Counted from the stretch's first letter, positions 18,445-26,774 are shown. The stretch: 64,000 nucleotides of DNA from Sphingomonadaceae bacterium (GCA_020850455.1 JADZEQ010000008.1:62001-126000), one strand, 5' to 3'. A program made the numbers and translations. The notes: generated by a model not told the origin, from the letters alone.

Positions 18445-18729
18445 TTAGTCGCCGCCGCCGACACCGTCACTACCTCCGTAACTGCCACTGTCACTGTCAA
18501 TGCCGCCGTAACTGCCGCTATCGGAAAAAAGAGCCCAACCGCCAAAATCCCCCGCGCGGCCGCTATCGAGAAAATCGGACGAGCCACCAAAATCCCCGGC
18601 ACTGCCAGCATCACCCGAGCGCTTTGCCTTGAAGCCCCGCACCACTTGCCACAGCACCAGACCGCCAACAATGATAACAATGGTTGCGATAAGAATGAAT
18701 GTGATAAGAAAGATTGTTACCACATCCAT
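18445..18729 (-). CDS. Small single-pass membrane protein with Gly/Ser/Asp tail
   Basis: 94 residues: one long hydrophobic helix (residues 4-27, 'IFLITFILIATIVIIVGGLVLW'-type), a basic junction (RGFKAKR), then a low-complexity tail of Gly, Ser, Asp with repeated 'SDSGSYGG' units ending in GGGD. The ATG at 18729 has AGGGGA 6 bases upstream. I do not recognise the family; similar glycine-serine tails occur in phage-shock or TPM-domain proteins, but no such domain is here. It follows glmS by 50 bp on the same strand. Confidence 0.65.
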   Translation of the reverse strand: MDVVTIFLITFILIATIVIIVGGLVLWQVVRGFKAKRSGDAGSAGDFGGSSDFLDSGRAGDFGGWALFSDSGSYGGIDSDSGSYGGSDGVGGGD

Positions 18730-18779
18730 ATGCTTTCCCCTATGCAGTCCTTTGCTGTCCGCCATGGACAGCAAGAAGA

Positions 18780-20603
18780 TTATTCGACGGTCACACTTTT
18801 TGCCAGATTGCGCGGTTGATCGACATCGGTCCCTTTGGCGCAAGCAACATGGTAAGCGAGTAACTGCACCGGCACCGCATAAACGAGCGGGGCGATGAGC
18901 GGGTGCACCTTGGGCATTTCGATGGTCGCCATCGTCCCTTCGCCCGCTTCGGCCAAACCTTCGGCATCGGAGATAAGGACGATCTTGCCGCCGCGTGCCC
19001 GCACCTCTTGCATGTTGCTGACCGTTTTTTCGAACAAGGGGCCAGATGGGGCGAGAACAATCACCGGCACCGCCTCATCGATTAACGCAATCGGCCCATG
19101 TTTCATCTCTCCGCTCGCATAGCCCTCGGCATGAATATAGCTGATTTCCTTGAGCTTGAGCGCCCCTTCGAGCGCCAAGGGATAATCCGGCCCGCGCCCC
19201 AGATAGAGCACGTCGCGCGCCGGGGCGATATGGTGCGCCATCGCCGCAATATCCCCATCATGCGCCAAGGCGGCATTGAGCGCGGCGGGCGCTTCGGTGA
19301 GGTGGCGGACAATATCCTGTTCCTCTTCGCGCGACATTTTGCCCTTGGCCACCGCTAGATGCGCGGCGAGCGCCGCAAGCACCGCCAATTGGCAGGTGAA
19401 GGCCTTGGTAGAGGCGACGCCGATTTCCGGGCCGGCATGGGTGGGGAGCAGCAAATCCGCCTCCCGCGCCATGCTCGATGTCGGGACATTGACGACAACC
19501 GCAATTTTCTGGCCATGCGCCTTACAATGTTTGAGCGCGGCGAGCGTATCCGCCGTCTCCCCCGACTGGCTGATAAACAGCGCAAGCCCGCCCGGTTGCA
19601 ACACGGGGTCGCGGTAACGAAATTCGGATGCGACATCCAAATCGACGGGGACGCGGGCAAAGCTTTCAAACCAATATTTGGCGACCATCCCGGCGTAATA
19701 GCTGGTGCCGCAAGCGACGATAGTGATGCGGTCAATCGCCGACAGGTCAAAATCCATCTGCGGCAAGGCGACCATCGCCTCGACCGGCCGGATGTAGGAG
19801 GATAGGGTCTGGGCAACCACGGTCGGCTGCTCAAAAATCTCCTTCTGCATATAATGGCGATAAGGGCCTTTTTCGATCGCCGCTGCAGTCACCCCCGATG
19901 TGACAATTTCGCGGGTTACCGGCTGGTTGTCGGCATCGAAAATCTGCACCGCATCGCGGGTGACGACCACCCAATCACCCTCTTCCAAATAGGCGATTTT
20001 CTGAGTCAGCGGGGCAAGCGCCAGTGCATCTGAACCGAGATAATTTTCACCGGCCCCATAGCCGATGACCAAGGGCGAACCCAGCCGTGCCCCAATCAAC
20101 ATGTCATCATGCGCGCGAAAGGCGATGGCGAGCGCAAAGGCCCCGCGCAGGCGCGGCAGCACCGCCTGCACCGCTGCCGCCGGTTCCACCCCCGCTTCGA
20201 CCTGTTCGGACACGAGATGCGCGACCACTTCGGTATCGGTTTCGCTTTCAAAGCGGCGACCGCGCGCAATCAATGCATCGCGCAGGCTTTTGAAATTCTC
20301 GATGATGCCATTGTGCACCAGCGCGACGTCGCCCGTCGCATGCGGGTGGGCGTTGCTGGTCGTCGGCGCGCCGTGCGTCGCCCAGCGGGTGTGGGCAATG
20401 CCGATATTGCCGGGTGCGGGGTTGCCCGCCACTTCGCGCACCAGATTGGCCAGCTTGCCCTCTGCCCGGCGGCGCACCAACTGCCCGCCATCGACGGTGC
20501 AGATGCCCGCCGAATCATAACCGCGATATTCCATGCGTTTCAGGCCGTCGATCAGCCGATCCGCGACCGATTGCTTGCCAACGATACCGATGATGCCACA
20601 CAT
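18780..20603 (-). CDS. glmS: Glucosamine-6-phosphate synthase (isomerizing)
   Basis: 607 residues starting MCGIIGIVG, so the mature N-terminal nucleophile Cys is in place. The enzyme makes glucosamine-6-P from fructose-6-P and glutamine, the first step to UDP-GlcNAc. Glutaminase parts (AHTRWATHG, 'HNGIIENF'), two SIS domains ('ACGTSYYAG', 'SQSGETADT', 'GRGPDYPLALEGALKLKEISY') and the 'KSVTVE' end are all present. The frame is open far upstream, but ATG 20603 is the only one compatible with the family. Translation begins 14 bp after the toxin gene stop. Confidence 0.97.
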   Translation of the reverse strand: MCGIIGIVGKQSVADRLIDGLKRMEYRGYDSAGICTVDGGQLVRRRAEGKLANLVREVAGNPAPGNIGIAHTRWATHGAPTTSNAHPHATGDVALVHNGIIENFKSLRDALIARGRRFESETDTEVVAHLVSEQVEAGVEPAAAVQAVLPRLRGAFALAIAFRAHDDMLIGARLGSPLVIGYGAGENYLGSDALALAPLTQKIAYLEEGDWVVVTRDAVQIFDADNQPVTREIVTSGVTAAAIEKGPYRHYMQKEIFEQPTVVAQTLSSYIRPVEAMVALPQMDFDLSAIDRITIVACGTSYYAGMVAKYWFESFARVPVDLDVASEFRYRDPVLQPGGLALFISQSGETADTLAALKHCKAHGQKIAVVVNVPTSSMAREADLLLPTHAGPEIGVASTKAFTCQLAVLAALAAHLAVAKGKMSREEEQDIVRHLTEAPAALNAALAHDGDIAAMAHHIAPARDVLYLGRGPDYPLALEGALKLKEISYIHAEGYASGEMKHGPIALIDEAVPVIVLAPSGPLFEKTVSNMQEVRARGGKIVLISDAEGLAEAGEGTMATIEMPKVHPLIAPLVYAVPVQLLAYHVACAKGTDVDQPRNLAKSVTVE

Positions 20604-20617
20604 GATCTTGCCTTTGT

Positions 20618-20983
20618 TTATTGGGTATAGGGGACACGGATCCCCGGCATCTCTGCCGGAAAATCCTTTGTATTTCGTGTAATCAAAATCGCGCCATGCA
20701 CCTGCGCGCTCGCCAATATCAGCGCCGGAAGCAGGGGCATGCTGCTGCGTGACGTCAATTCCGCCGCTGCCGAAGCGATGCGGGCATCCACCTCCACCAC
20801 CTGAAAGGCGGACAATAAGCCCAGCATATGCGCCCGGCTTTCGAGCGGCTCTGCGGCGAGCAATTGCGTCCAGACAATCCGCGAAATGCGGTGCGCGCGA
20901 TAACGTTCGAGTTCGAGCTTCGCCGCCGGATGACCGCACAGCCAATCGACCAAAATGCCGCTATCGAAAAAAGGGCCCGCCAT
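20618..20983 (-). CDS. vapC: PIN-domain toxin, VapC-like
   Basis: 121 residues with a PIN-type layout: first acidic residue Asp7 (FFDSGILVDWL), second Glu45 (LLAAEPLES), and the late 'GAILITRNTKDF' with Asp107. The third acidic residue, normally in 'DALIAATA', is replaced by proline here (LPALILASAQ, Pro86), so metal binding and RNase activity may be weakened. VapC toxins cleave tRNA or rRNA. The start is 2 bp after the antitoxin stop, and glmS starts 14 bp after this stop, so glmS may be cotranscribed. Confidence 0.85.
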   Translation of the reverse strand: MAGPFFDSGILVDWLCGHPAAKLELERYRAHRISRIVWTQLLAAEPLESRAHMLGLLSAFQVVEVDARIASAAAELTSRSSMPLLPALILASAQVHGAILITRNTKDFPAEMPGIRVPYTQ

Positions 20984-20985
20984 CG

Positions 20986-21201
20986 CTAAACGCCGTCGCC
21001 CTCAGGCGAGTCAGCCAGCGCCACATCCGCACGGTCGCGCCAATAGCCCGCGCCGCGTTCAATCCAGTTGGTCGCCGCCTGCGCGCGATAGGCGATGACC
21101 GCTTCGCGCAACAAGGCGGCGCGCGAACGCCCCTGCTCCATCGCCAGACGGTCGAGCCAGGCAATATCATCATCCGCAAGGTCGAGGAGGATACGCGACA
21201 T
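20986..21201 (-). CDS. Ribbon-helix-helix antitoxin of the VapC-like pair
   Basis: 71 residues. The N-terminal 'MSRILLDLADDDIAWLDRLAMEQGRSRAALLREAVIAY' has the beta-strand plus two-helix pattern of CopG/RHH repressors; the C-terminal third (WIERGAGYWRDRAD...) would be the toxin-wrapping tail. RHH antitoxins repress their own promoter together with the toxin. The start codon lies inside the 37-bp palindrome at 21197-21233, which is a good candidate for the operator. Confidence 0.82.
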   Translation of the reverse strand: MSRILLDLADDDIAWLDRLAMEQGRSRAALLREAVIAYRAQAATNWIERGAGYWRDRADVALADSPEGDGV

Positions 21202-21233
21202 GATATATTGATATCATATCAATATATCATGTC
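21197..21233. promoter_or_regulatory. 37-bp palindromic operator of the toxin-antitoxin pair
   Basis: Two perfectly complementary 18-base arms flank a single centre base at 21215. Each arm contains TGATATATTGATAT-like AT-rich sequence in a GC-rich genome. The palindrome includes the antitoxin start codon, so a bound repressor would block both promoter and leader. The palindromic repeat of TGATATAT motifs fits binding of several RHH dimers. Confidence 0.75.
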
Positions 21234-21292
21234 AACCATATTTGCATTTGGGTCGATGTTGCGCGCGTGGGTGCGCCGCCGACCCCGCTGCG

Positions 21293-22669
21293 TTACTGCC
21301 CTTCCTTCTTCTTGCGCATGGCATCGGCAAAGCGTGCTGCCCAACCCTTTTTCGCCACCTGCGGCGCGCGCACCAGACAAAGATCGCCCGGCGCGACATC
21401 CTGTGTCACCGCACTGCCCGCAGCAACAATCGCCCCCGCCCCAATGCTGACCGGGGCAACCAACGCGCTGTTGGAGCCGATGAACGCGCCATCGCCGATT
21501 TCGGTTCTATATTTAAAATAGCCGTCATAATTGCAGGTGATGGTGCCCGCGCCGATATTGGCGCCGGTCCCAATCGTCACATCCCCCAAATAGGTCAGAT
21601 GATTGGCCTTGGCGCCTGCCGCAACATCGGCATTTTTGGTTTCGACAAAATTGCCGATCTTGGCTTTTTTGGCCAATTTGGTGCCGGGACGCAGCCGGGC
21701 AAAGGGGCCGACTTCGCAGCCTTCGCCAATTTCCGCCCCCTCCAAATGGCAATGACCACGGATTTTTGCACCATCGGCTACCCGAACATTGGGGCCAAAA
21801 AAGACATGGGGTTCGATGGTGATATCGCGCCCCAGTTGTGTGTCATGCGAAAACCACACGGTTTCCGGGGCGATCAGGCTGGCCCCTTCGGCCATGGCGC
21901 GGGCGCGGCGGCGCTGCTGCCATTCGCCCTCCACCGCCGCCAATTCCGCACGGCTATTGACCCCGGCGACTTCGGCAGGGTCGGTCACTTCGATCACCGC
22001 GCTTTGCTGTCCGGGCAGCATGATGATGTCGGGCAGATAATATTCGCCCGCCGCATTATCATTGCCAATCTTGCCGAGCAGCGCGAATAGATCGGCCGAA
22101 CGCACCGCCATCAGCCCCGAATTGCACAGCCGCACCGCGCGTTCCCCAGCATCGGCATCCTTAAACTCGACCATTTTTTGGATGACGCCGCGTTCGTCGG
22201 CAATGATCCGGCCATAGGCACCGGCATCGTCCGGGCGAAAGCCCAACACCACCGCGCGCGGTTCCTCCCCCACGTTGAGGCGATAGAGCATGGCTCGCAT
22301 CGTTTCCGCGCTCACCATCGGCACGTCGCCATAGAGGATGAGGATGTCGCCCGCGAACCCATGCAGCGCATCCTTGGCCTGTAACACCGCATGGCCGGTG
22401 CCCAATTGCTCGCCCTGCACCGCAATCGCCACATCGCGGCCCGCAACGCTCGCTTCAATCTGTTCGCGCCGCGCACCGACGACAACGACAACGCGCGCCG
22501 CGCCGATGCTGGCAACCGTGTCGAGTAAATGATGGAGCATCGGTTTGCCGGCGATGGGGTGCAGCACCTTGTGCAGGTCGGACTGCATGCGCGTACCCTG
22601 CCCGGCGGCAAGGATGATGGCGGCAATCGGCCGGTGATGGGCGCTGTCGGCGGGGGCAGTTTCAGTCAT
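21293..22669 (-). CDS. glmU: Bifunctional GlmU: GlcNAc-1-P uridyltransferase / GlcN-1-P acetyltransferase
   Basis: 458 residues. The N-terminal pyrophosphorylase has 'IILAAGQGTRMQSDLHKVLHPIAGKP', 'QGEQLGTGHAVLQA' and 'ILYGDVPM'. The C-terminal left-handed beta-helix has hexapeptide repeats, 'GPFARLRPGTKLAKKAKIGNFVETKNA', 'KANHLTYLGD' and 'NYDGYFKYRTEIGDGAFIGSNSALVAPV'. It makes UDP-GlcNAc for peptidoglycan and LPS. The start overlaps the nucleotidyltransferase stop (ATGA), joining it to the HPr-rel-A cassette. The toxin-antitoxin pair separates it from glmS. Confidence 0.97.
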   Translation of the reverse strand: MTETAPADSAHHRPIAAIILAAGQGTRMQSDLHKVLHPIAGKPMLHHLLDTVASIGAARVVVVVGARREQIEASVAGRDVAIAVQGEQLGTGHAVLQAKDALHGFAGDILILYGDVPMVSAETMRAMLYRLNVGEEPRAVVLGFRPDDAGAYGRIIADERGVIQKMVEFKDADAGERAVRLCNSGLMAVRSADLFALLGKIGNDNAAGEYYLPDIIMLPGQQSAVIEVTDPAEVAGVNSRAELAAVEGEWQQRRRARAMAEGASLIAPETVWFSHDTQLGRDITIEPHVFFGPNVRVADGAKIRGHCHLEGAEIGEGCEVGPFARLRPGTKLAKKAKIGNFVETKNADVAAGAKANHLTYLGDVTIGTGANIGAGTITCNYDGYFKYRTEIGDGAFIGSNSALVAPVSIGAGAIVAAGSAVTQDVAPGDLCLVRAPQVAKKGWAARFADAMRKKKEGQ

Positions 22670-23676
22670 ATTTTCGTCCTAGCCATCCGCCATTTCCTCC
22701 ACAAGTGGCGCGCGAGCATGGCGGGTGGCATCCGCAGGCCATGCGAACGGGTGTAAAAGCCAAGCTGTGTCAGCGGGTGGCTGGGCCTGCCCATGGCATC
22801 GCGCGCCAGCAGGCGGCGGATGAACAGGCGGTCGGTCAGGCGCAGCACCGCGCCATCACCATATAGCGCCGCCGACAGGCGCAGCGCCCGACGCACCGAA
22901 TGGGTAAGGCCAAACCCCTGCGCGCGCGCCAGCAATTGCGCCTGCCATGCGCCATCCAGCGCCGCCGCATCACCTGTCAGGCAATGAAAATCCCACAAAT
23001 TGCGCAGGCCGCCCGCCAAATCGCCATCGGCCAGCATATGTGCCGCACAATGGATCAGTCGGTCGATGGGGTCGAGCGTCAGTACGCCATCCGCAACCGG
23101 CTGTGCCCGGTCGATCAGCGCCGCCGCATCGATATGGTGGCGCGCGGTCAGCGGCAGCAAATTATGATGCACATCGATCATCCGGTCGCGCGCGCCATGT
23201 ATCAGCGGCGGCAATTCGTGCATCCATTGCCGGTAATAAGCCTGATCATAGGGGTCATTTTTGACCCAATCCCAGCCAGCGTCGATCAGCGCAGCTTCGA
23301 CATCGGTCAGTCGGTCGCGCGGCACCAAAATGTCGAGGTCACCGATATGCCGCCCCGCCGCCGCAGACAGGCCCGCCGCCGCATATGCGCTGCCTTTCAG
23401 CAATATCACCGGCACGCCTATCTGGGTGAGCGCGCGGCGTGCCATCTCCACCTCCCACAAGGCGTGGCGCTGCATTTGTCGGGCATAGGCGCACTCAGCG
23501 GCAAACAAGGCTGCAACGCGGGACGGCAGCGCCGCCCCCGCCAGCCGGTGCCCCAGCGTGGCGAGCAGCATTTCCCCACGCGCAACGCTGATCAGCGCCG
23601 ACCATTGATCCCCCCGCAGCGTGGCGGTGCTAGCGGGATTGCGCAGCGCCGCAACCAGATGGCGCATCGCGCTCAT
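22666..23676 (-). CDS. HPr-rel-A cassette nucleotidyltransferase-like protein
   Basis: 336 residues resembling the NTP_transf_5 (PF14907) type of nucleotidyltransferase. The core is 'GVPVILLKGSAYA', then 'GRHIGDLDILVPRDRLTDVEAAL' (GD.DILV metal site with Asp pair) and 'RMIDVHHNLLP'. Members occur next to HprK-related kinases and PqqD-like proteins. The start overlaps the kinase stop and its stop overlaps the glmU start, both by ATGA. What it transfers a nucleotide to is unknown. Confidence 0.8.
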   Translation of the reverse strand: MSAMRHLVAALRNPASTATLRGDQWSALISVARGEMLLATLGHRLAGAALPSRVAALFAAECAYARQMQRHALWEVEMARRALTQIGVPVILLKGSAYAAAGLSAAAGRHIGDLDILVPRDRLTDVEAALIDAGWDWVKNDPYDQAYYRQWMHELPPLIHGARDRMIDVHHNLLPLTARHHIDAAALIDRAQPVADGVLTLDPIDRLIHCAAHMLADGDLAGGLRNLWDFHCLTGDAAALDGAWQAQLLARAQGFGLTHSVRRALRLSAALYGDGAVLRLTDRLFIRRLLARDAMGRPSHPLTQLGFYTRSHGLRMPPAMLARHLWRKWRMARTKI

Positions 23677-24566
23677 CGCGCGGCACTCCCGAGATTTTCA
23701 TTCCCCAGATTCTCATTCCATAGCGCTTCGACTATCTCGATCGCCTGTTCGCCGCTCTGGTAACCGATGGCGACGGCGGGCAGCGCGCGCACCAAGCGGT
23801 TGAGCGCGGTAAAGGCCGCCTCCCCCAACCCCACATAATTGGTGGAACTTTCGGTCAGGCGGAAAAAGGCTTCGGATGGCGGAACGGGGCGCAACGCATT
23901 GTCGCTGCCAAATGCCGGAAAGAGGAGGAGCGCGGGTGCCCCCCCTTCATCCATGCGCGATATGGCATCGGCGCGCGGGCGCATATGGCAGATATCCCCC
24001 TTGGGGGTACCGGTGATGCGGGGGCCAAAGCGTGATGGGTCAGCCCTGTCTTGCAGCACATTAATCGCTTGGTTTTTCAGGCTGATGAGGCGCGGAAAGG
24101 GCAGAATATTGCCATTTTCCAAGTCGAGCAGGGCAAATTCGTCCCCCAACAGTCGCCAGTCCCCCTCCCCCAACAAAGCGGCCAGCGTCGATTTGCCCGA
24201 ACCCGAAGCGCCGACCATCAACAAGACCCGCCCATCGCGCTCAACCGCGCTGGCGTGGAGCAGCATCTGCTGTCGCCAGCCCATCGCCACCTGCAAATTC
24301 ATCGCCATTTCGGCGGCAAGCAAGCCTTGCGACAGCGGCAAGGGCAGCGCGTCGGGAATGGTGAAATCGCCGCCGATGCTAACTGCCGGACGCAGCCAGC
24401 GCCGCCAAGGACGCGCCGCGCCAATATGCGCGGTCAAGCTTGCGACACCGTCATCGGGCTGGGGATAATCGGCATAAAGACGACGCAAATCGGCAATCGG
24501 CCCCGCCCAATCGGAAAATATCCGCATGGCAACCGGCCCAACGCGCAGCGCAAATCCATGGGTCAT
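23673..24566 (-). CDS. HprK-related kinase of the HPr-rel-A system
   Basis: 297 residues related to HPr kinase/phosphorylase. The P-loop is GASGSGKS (residues 119-126), followed by 'GDWRLLGDEFALL' and 'GDICHMRPRAD'. The N-terminal 'FALRVGPVAMRIFSDW' resembles the HprK-related kinase A family (TIGR04352 as I recall). ATG 24566 overlaps the PqqD-like stop as ATGA and was preferred over 24584. No HPr gene is nearby, so the phosphorylated target is probably a cassette protein rather than HPr. A duplicated 'NENLG' occurs near the C-terminus. Confidence 0.82.
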   Translation of the reverse strand: MTHGFALRVGPVAMRIFSDWAGPIADLRRLYADYPQPDDGVASLTAHIGAARPWRRWLRPAVSIGGDFTIPDALPLPLSQGLLAAEMAMNLQVAMGWRQQMLLHASAVERDGRVLLMVGASGSGKSTLAALLGEGDWRLLGDEFALLDLENGNILPFPRLISLKNQAINVLQDRADPSRFGPRITGTPKGDICHMRPRADAISRMDEGGAPALLLFPAFGSDNALRPVPPSEAFFRLTESSTNYVGLGEAAFTALNRLVRALPAVAIGYQSGEQAIEIVEALWNENLGNENLGSAAR

Positions 24567-24865
24567 GCCGCTGTCGCCCGACATTCAATCAGGCCAAGCG
24601 CCGCCAATTGGGCCAATATTGCATCGAGCGCCGCCAAACCATCGTCCGCGACCGACAGGTCAAAATCTGCCGCCAATTTGCTGAGCAGTTCGGCGGCGTC
24701 CATCTCCACACTTTGCAGCGCGGCCAAAATTTCGCGCGCGGGGGAACCAAGCAAATGGGTTTGCCCCGACCGGCGGTCATACACCGCGCTCAAACTATCA
24801 AGTTCAATCCAAGCCAGATGCTCGGCATCGGCACCATGCCAGCGCGCAGGCTCCGCCAGCCCCAC
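24563..24865 (-). CDS. PqqD-like peptide chaperone of the HPr-rel-A system
   Basis: 100 residues from a GTG start. The pattern 'SAVYDRRSGQTHLLGSPAREILAALQ...DAAELLSKLAADFDL' followed by two helices matches PqqD-like RRE domains, which bind leader peptides of modified peptides; it fits the 'HPr-rel-A system PqqD family' group. It lies 3 bp after the Tat-protein stop and overlaps the kinase start by 4 bp. By analogy it may present the Tat protein to the kinase or the nucleotidyltransferase; this is inference. Confidence 0.78.
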   Translation of the reverse strand: MGLAEPARWHGADAEHLAWIELDSLSAVYDRRSGQTHLLGSPAREILAALQSVEMDAAELLSKLAADFDLSVADDGLAALDAILAQLAALGLIECRATAA

Positions 24866-24868
24866 TAT

Positions 24869-25300
24869 TTAGCGGGGCATCTGGATCGATGCGTAACAGG
24901 TAAAGCCATTTTGCCCGGCGCGCAGGCGGCGGATATAATTAATATAGGCTTGGCCCTGTTCATAGCCGGTGCCGGGGAGCGAGCGGCCCTGCAACGCCTG
25001 ACGCACTTCTTCGCCGGTGAACGGCCGACTGGCAGGCGGAAAGGCACCGCTGGTTCCGGCCGGAACCACCGAACCGTCCAGCGCGATATAATTACCGCCA
25101 CGCACCGGATCGGGCACGGGGATCGAACAATTGAGCACCGATGCCGCCGTCTGCGCATAGGCAGGGCGCACCGTCACCGCTGCGACGACACCCACGGCAC
25201 CCAATTGCAATGCACGGCGGCGCGTCGCCGCCCCGTCGCGCACTGGCGAAGAGTTTTGGGGGGCAGGGTTTTGGCCATTTTCTGGCACATTTTTGTCCAT
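24869..25300 (-). CDS. Tat-exported small protein, candidate substrate of the HPr-rel-A cassette
   Basis: 143 residues. A polar N-terminal stretch (1-26) precedes a twin-arginine signal (RRRALQLGAVGVVAAVTV, cleavage near AYAQ-50). The mature part of about 93 residues has two cysteines, Cys58 and Cys135, and many Gly/Pro. ATG 25300 follows GGGGGA by 6 bases and was preferred over 25339. I do not know the family. Being first in a run with a PqqD-like protein, a kinase and a nucleotidyltransferase, it is the best candidate for the modified precursor. Confidence 0.65.
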   Translation of the reverse strand: MDKNVPENGQNPAPQNSSPVRDGAATRRRALQLGAVGVVAAVTVRPAYAQTAASVLNCSIPVPDPVRGGNYIALDGSVVPAGTSGAFPPASRPFTGEEVRQALQGRSLPGTGYEQGQAYINYIRRLRAGQNGFTCYASIQMPR

Positions 25301-25409
25301 GAATTGTCCCCCGTGCGGCTGCGAATTTGGCTCTTCCATGCCGTGCCATCGCGCAATCGCGGCAATTTTTCAACCGCGATAACCATGAAAGGGTGCCAAG
25401 ATGCCTTTG

Positions 25410-26774
25410 TCAAAAATCAAACTGGGCGCGCAGGGCGGCGGCATCGGCCCCATAATCGCGGTCCAACCCGGCGGGGAGGCGCGAATCATCGATGGAAAGT
25501 CGCGCATAGCTGGCCAGCAAGCGGATATAGGGGGTCAAAACCCAAGTCACCGTCGCGCCATAGCTTTGCTGCCGCCCGCCGATGATGCCCGCATCATTAA
25601 GGTCGAGCATGTCGTAACGCAGGTTGAGTTCCACCGCACCCATGCCGCCATTGCCGACCCCACGTCGCGGGGTTACCCGGTCAAAAGCGCCACGCCGGTA
25701 ATTTCGTTTATCATCGGTCAAAAACAGCCCCGCCTCGACATAATAGCCCGAAAATTGCGGGTCGCGCATCAGTGGGCGGCGCGCCTGCATCCACGCCCCC
25801 TCTGCCGCAAAATGAAAGCGGCCGTGGATTGCGGCAAATTCTGCCCCCCAATTTTGTTCGCCAGTGGCGGCAAAATTGCCGGTATCGACCAGCCGAACGT
25901 CGGTCACATGGGTAAAGGGGCGGGCGCGGTAACGGGCTAGGCTGCTGCCATCGTTGAAATCGCGCGCATGGCCCGATAACCCAAAATGCAATTGGGTATC
26001 GCCAATTTGCGGTGCGTAAATAATGCGCCCATCCACGCTCCAGCCATTATTGGCCGCGTTGGTCAGCGCGCTGATATCGTCCGAAAACAAGCCTGCCTGC
26101 ACCAATATGTCGCCATGCGCATATTCCGCCGCCAGCCCCACCCGCCGTTCAAAGCCAAAGGCCTGGGTAAAGGCAGCCCGTTCGGTGAAGCTGGTGAAGA
26201 GATCCGACGTCATCTCATCGAGCCCGGCGAAATGTTTTTGATGCCCCAAGGTCAGTTGCCAGTCGCCGCTGCTATAGCGCAGATAGGCGTCGAGCACGGC
26301 GACATCATTGTCGGCAAAATCCGCCTCCACCCGGTAGGAAAAGCCGCCCGGCATCGTACCATCCGCGCCCAATTGCACGCGCCGCACCTCCGTCGCAACG
26401 CCAAGGGCGACATGGTTGGCGGCAGCGGGGACATCAACGCCGCCAAGGTCAATCTGCATCCGCCCGCGCGGCTTAAAGCTCCAGCCATCTGTGCCCTGCC
26501 ATTCCGGCGCGCCGCGCCAAGCGATGTTCTGCGGTGCATTGGCCCCGGGCGTGGGGCTTGCCGGTGTGACCGGAGTGGGCGCAGGAGTGGGTGCGGGGGC
26601 AGACAGGCTGTCCAGCCGCGCGGAAAGCTGGTTCACCTGTGCACGCAATGCTTCCACCTCAGCGCGCAGTGCAGCGGCGGCATCGGCATCCAGCGCCTGT
26701 GCCGATGCGGCGCTCGCTTGGCCGATAAGCGCAGTCGCGGCGAGCAAGGGGATGCAGATGGTTCGGCAACGCAT
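25410..26774 (-). CDS. OprP/OprO-like outer-membrane porin
   Basis: 454 residues: signal peptide ending 'ASAQ', a short coiled-coil (LRAEVEALRAQVNQLSARLDSL), a Pro/Thr linker, then a beta-barrel pattern of alternating residues ending in Phe (AALRAQFDF). The phrase 'YRVEADFADNDVAVLDAYLRYSSGDWQLTLGHQK' is typical of phosphate-selective porins O/P. The N-terminal coiled coil may bind peptidoglycan. ATG 26774 follows AAAGGA by 5 bases. With PhoK elsewhere in the window a phosphate role is possible, but anion specificity cannot be read off. Confidence 0.85.
   Translation of the reverse strand: MRCRTICIPLLAATALIGQASAASAQALDADAAAALRAEVEALRAQVNQLSARLDSLSAPAPTPAPTPVTPASPTPGANAPQNIAWRGAPEWQGTDGWSFKPRGRMQIDLGGVDVPAAANHVALGVATEVRRVQLGADGTMPGGFSYRVEADFADNDVAVLDAYLRYSSGDWQLTLGHQKHFAGLDEMTSDLFTSFTERAAFTQAFGFERRVGLAAEYAHGDILVQAGLFSDDISALTNAANNGWSVDGRIIYAPQIGDTQLHFGLSGHARDFNDGSSLARYRARPFTHVTDVRLVDTGNFAATGEQNWGAEFAAIHGRFHFAAEGAWMQARRPLMRDPQFSGYYVEAGLFLTDDKRNYRRGAFDRVTPRRGVGNGGMGAVELNLRYDMLDLNDAGIIGGRQQSYGATVTWVLTPYIRLLASYARLSIDDSRLPAGLDRDYGADAAALRAQFDF

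Noticed and set aside
20604-20945. An extended N-terminus of GlmS
   Set aside because: The family needs Cys as residue 2 after Met; the extension runs through the vapC gene.
25356-25380. A 7-bp stem after the porin gene as terminator
   Set aside because: The stem is short, has an 11-base loop, and no T run follows on the minus strand.
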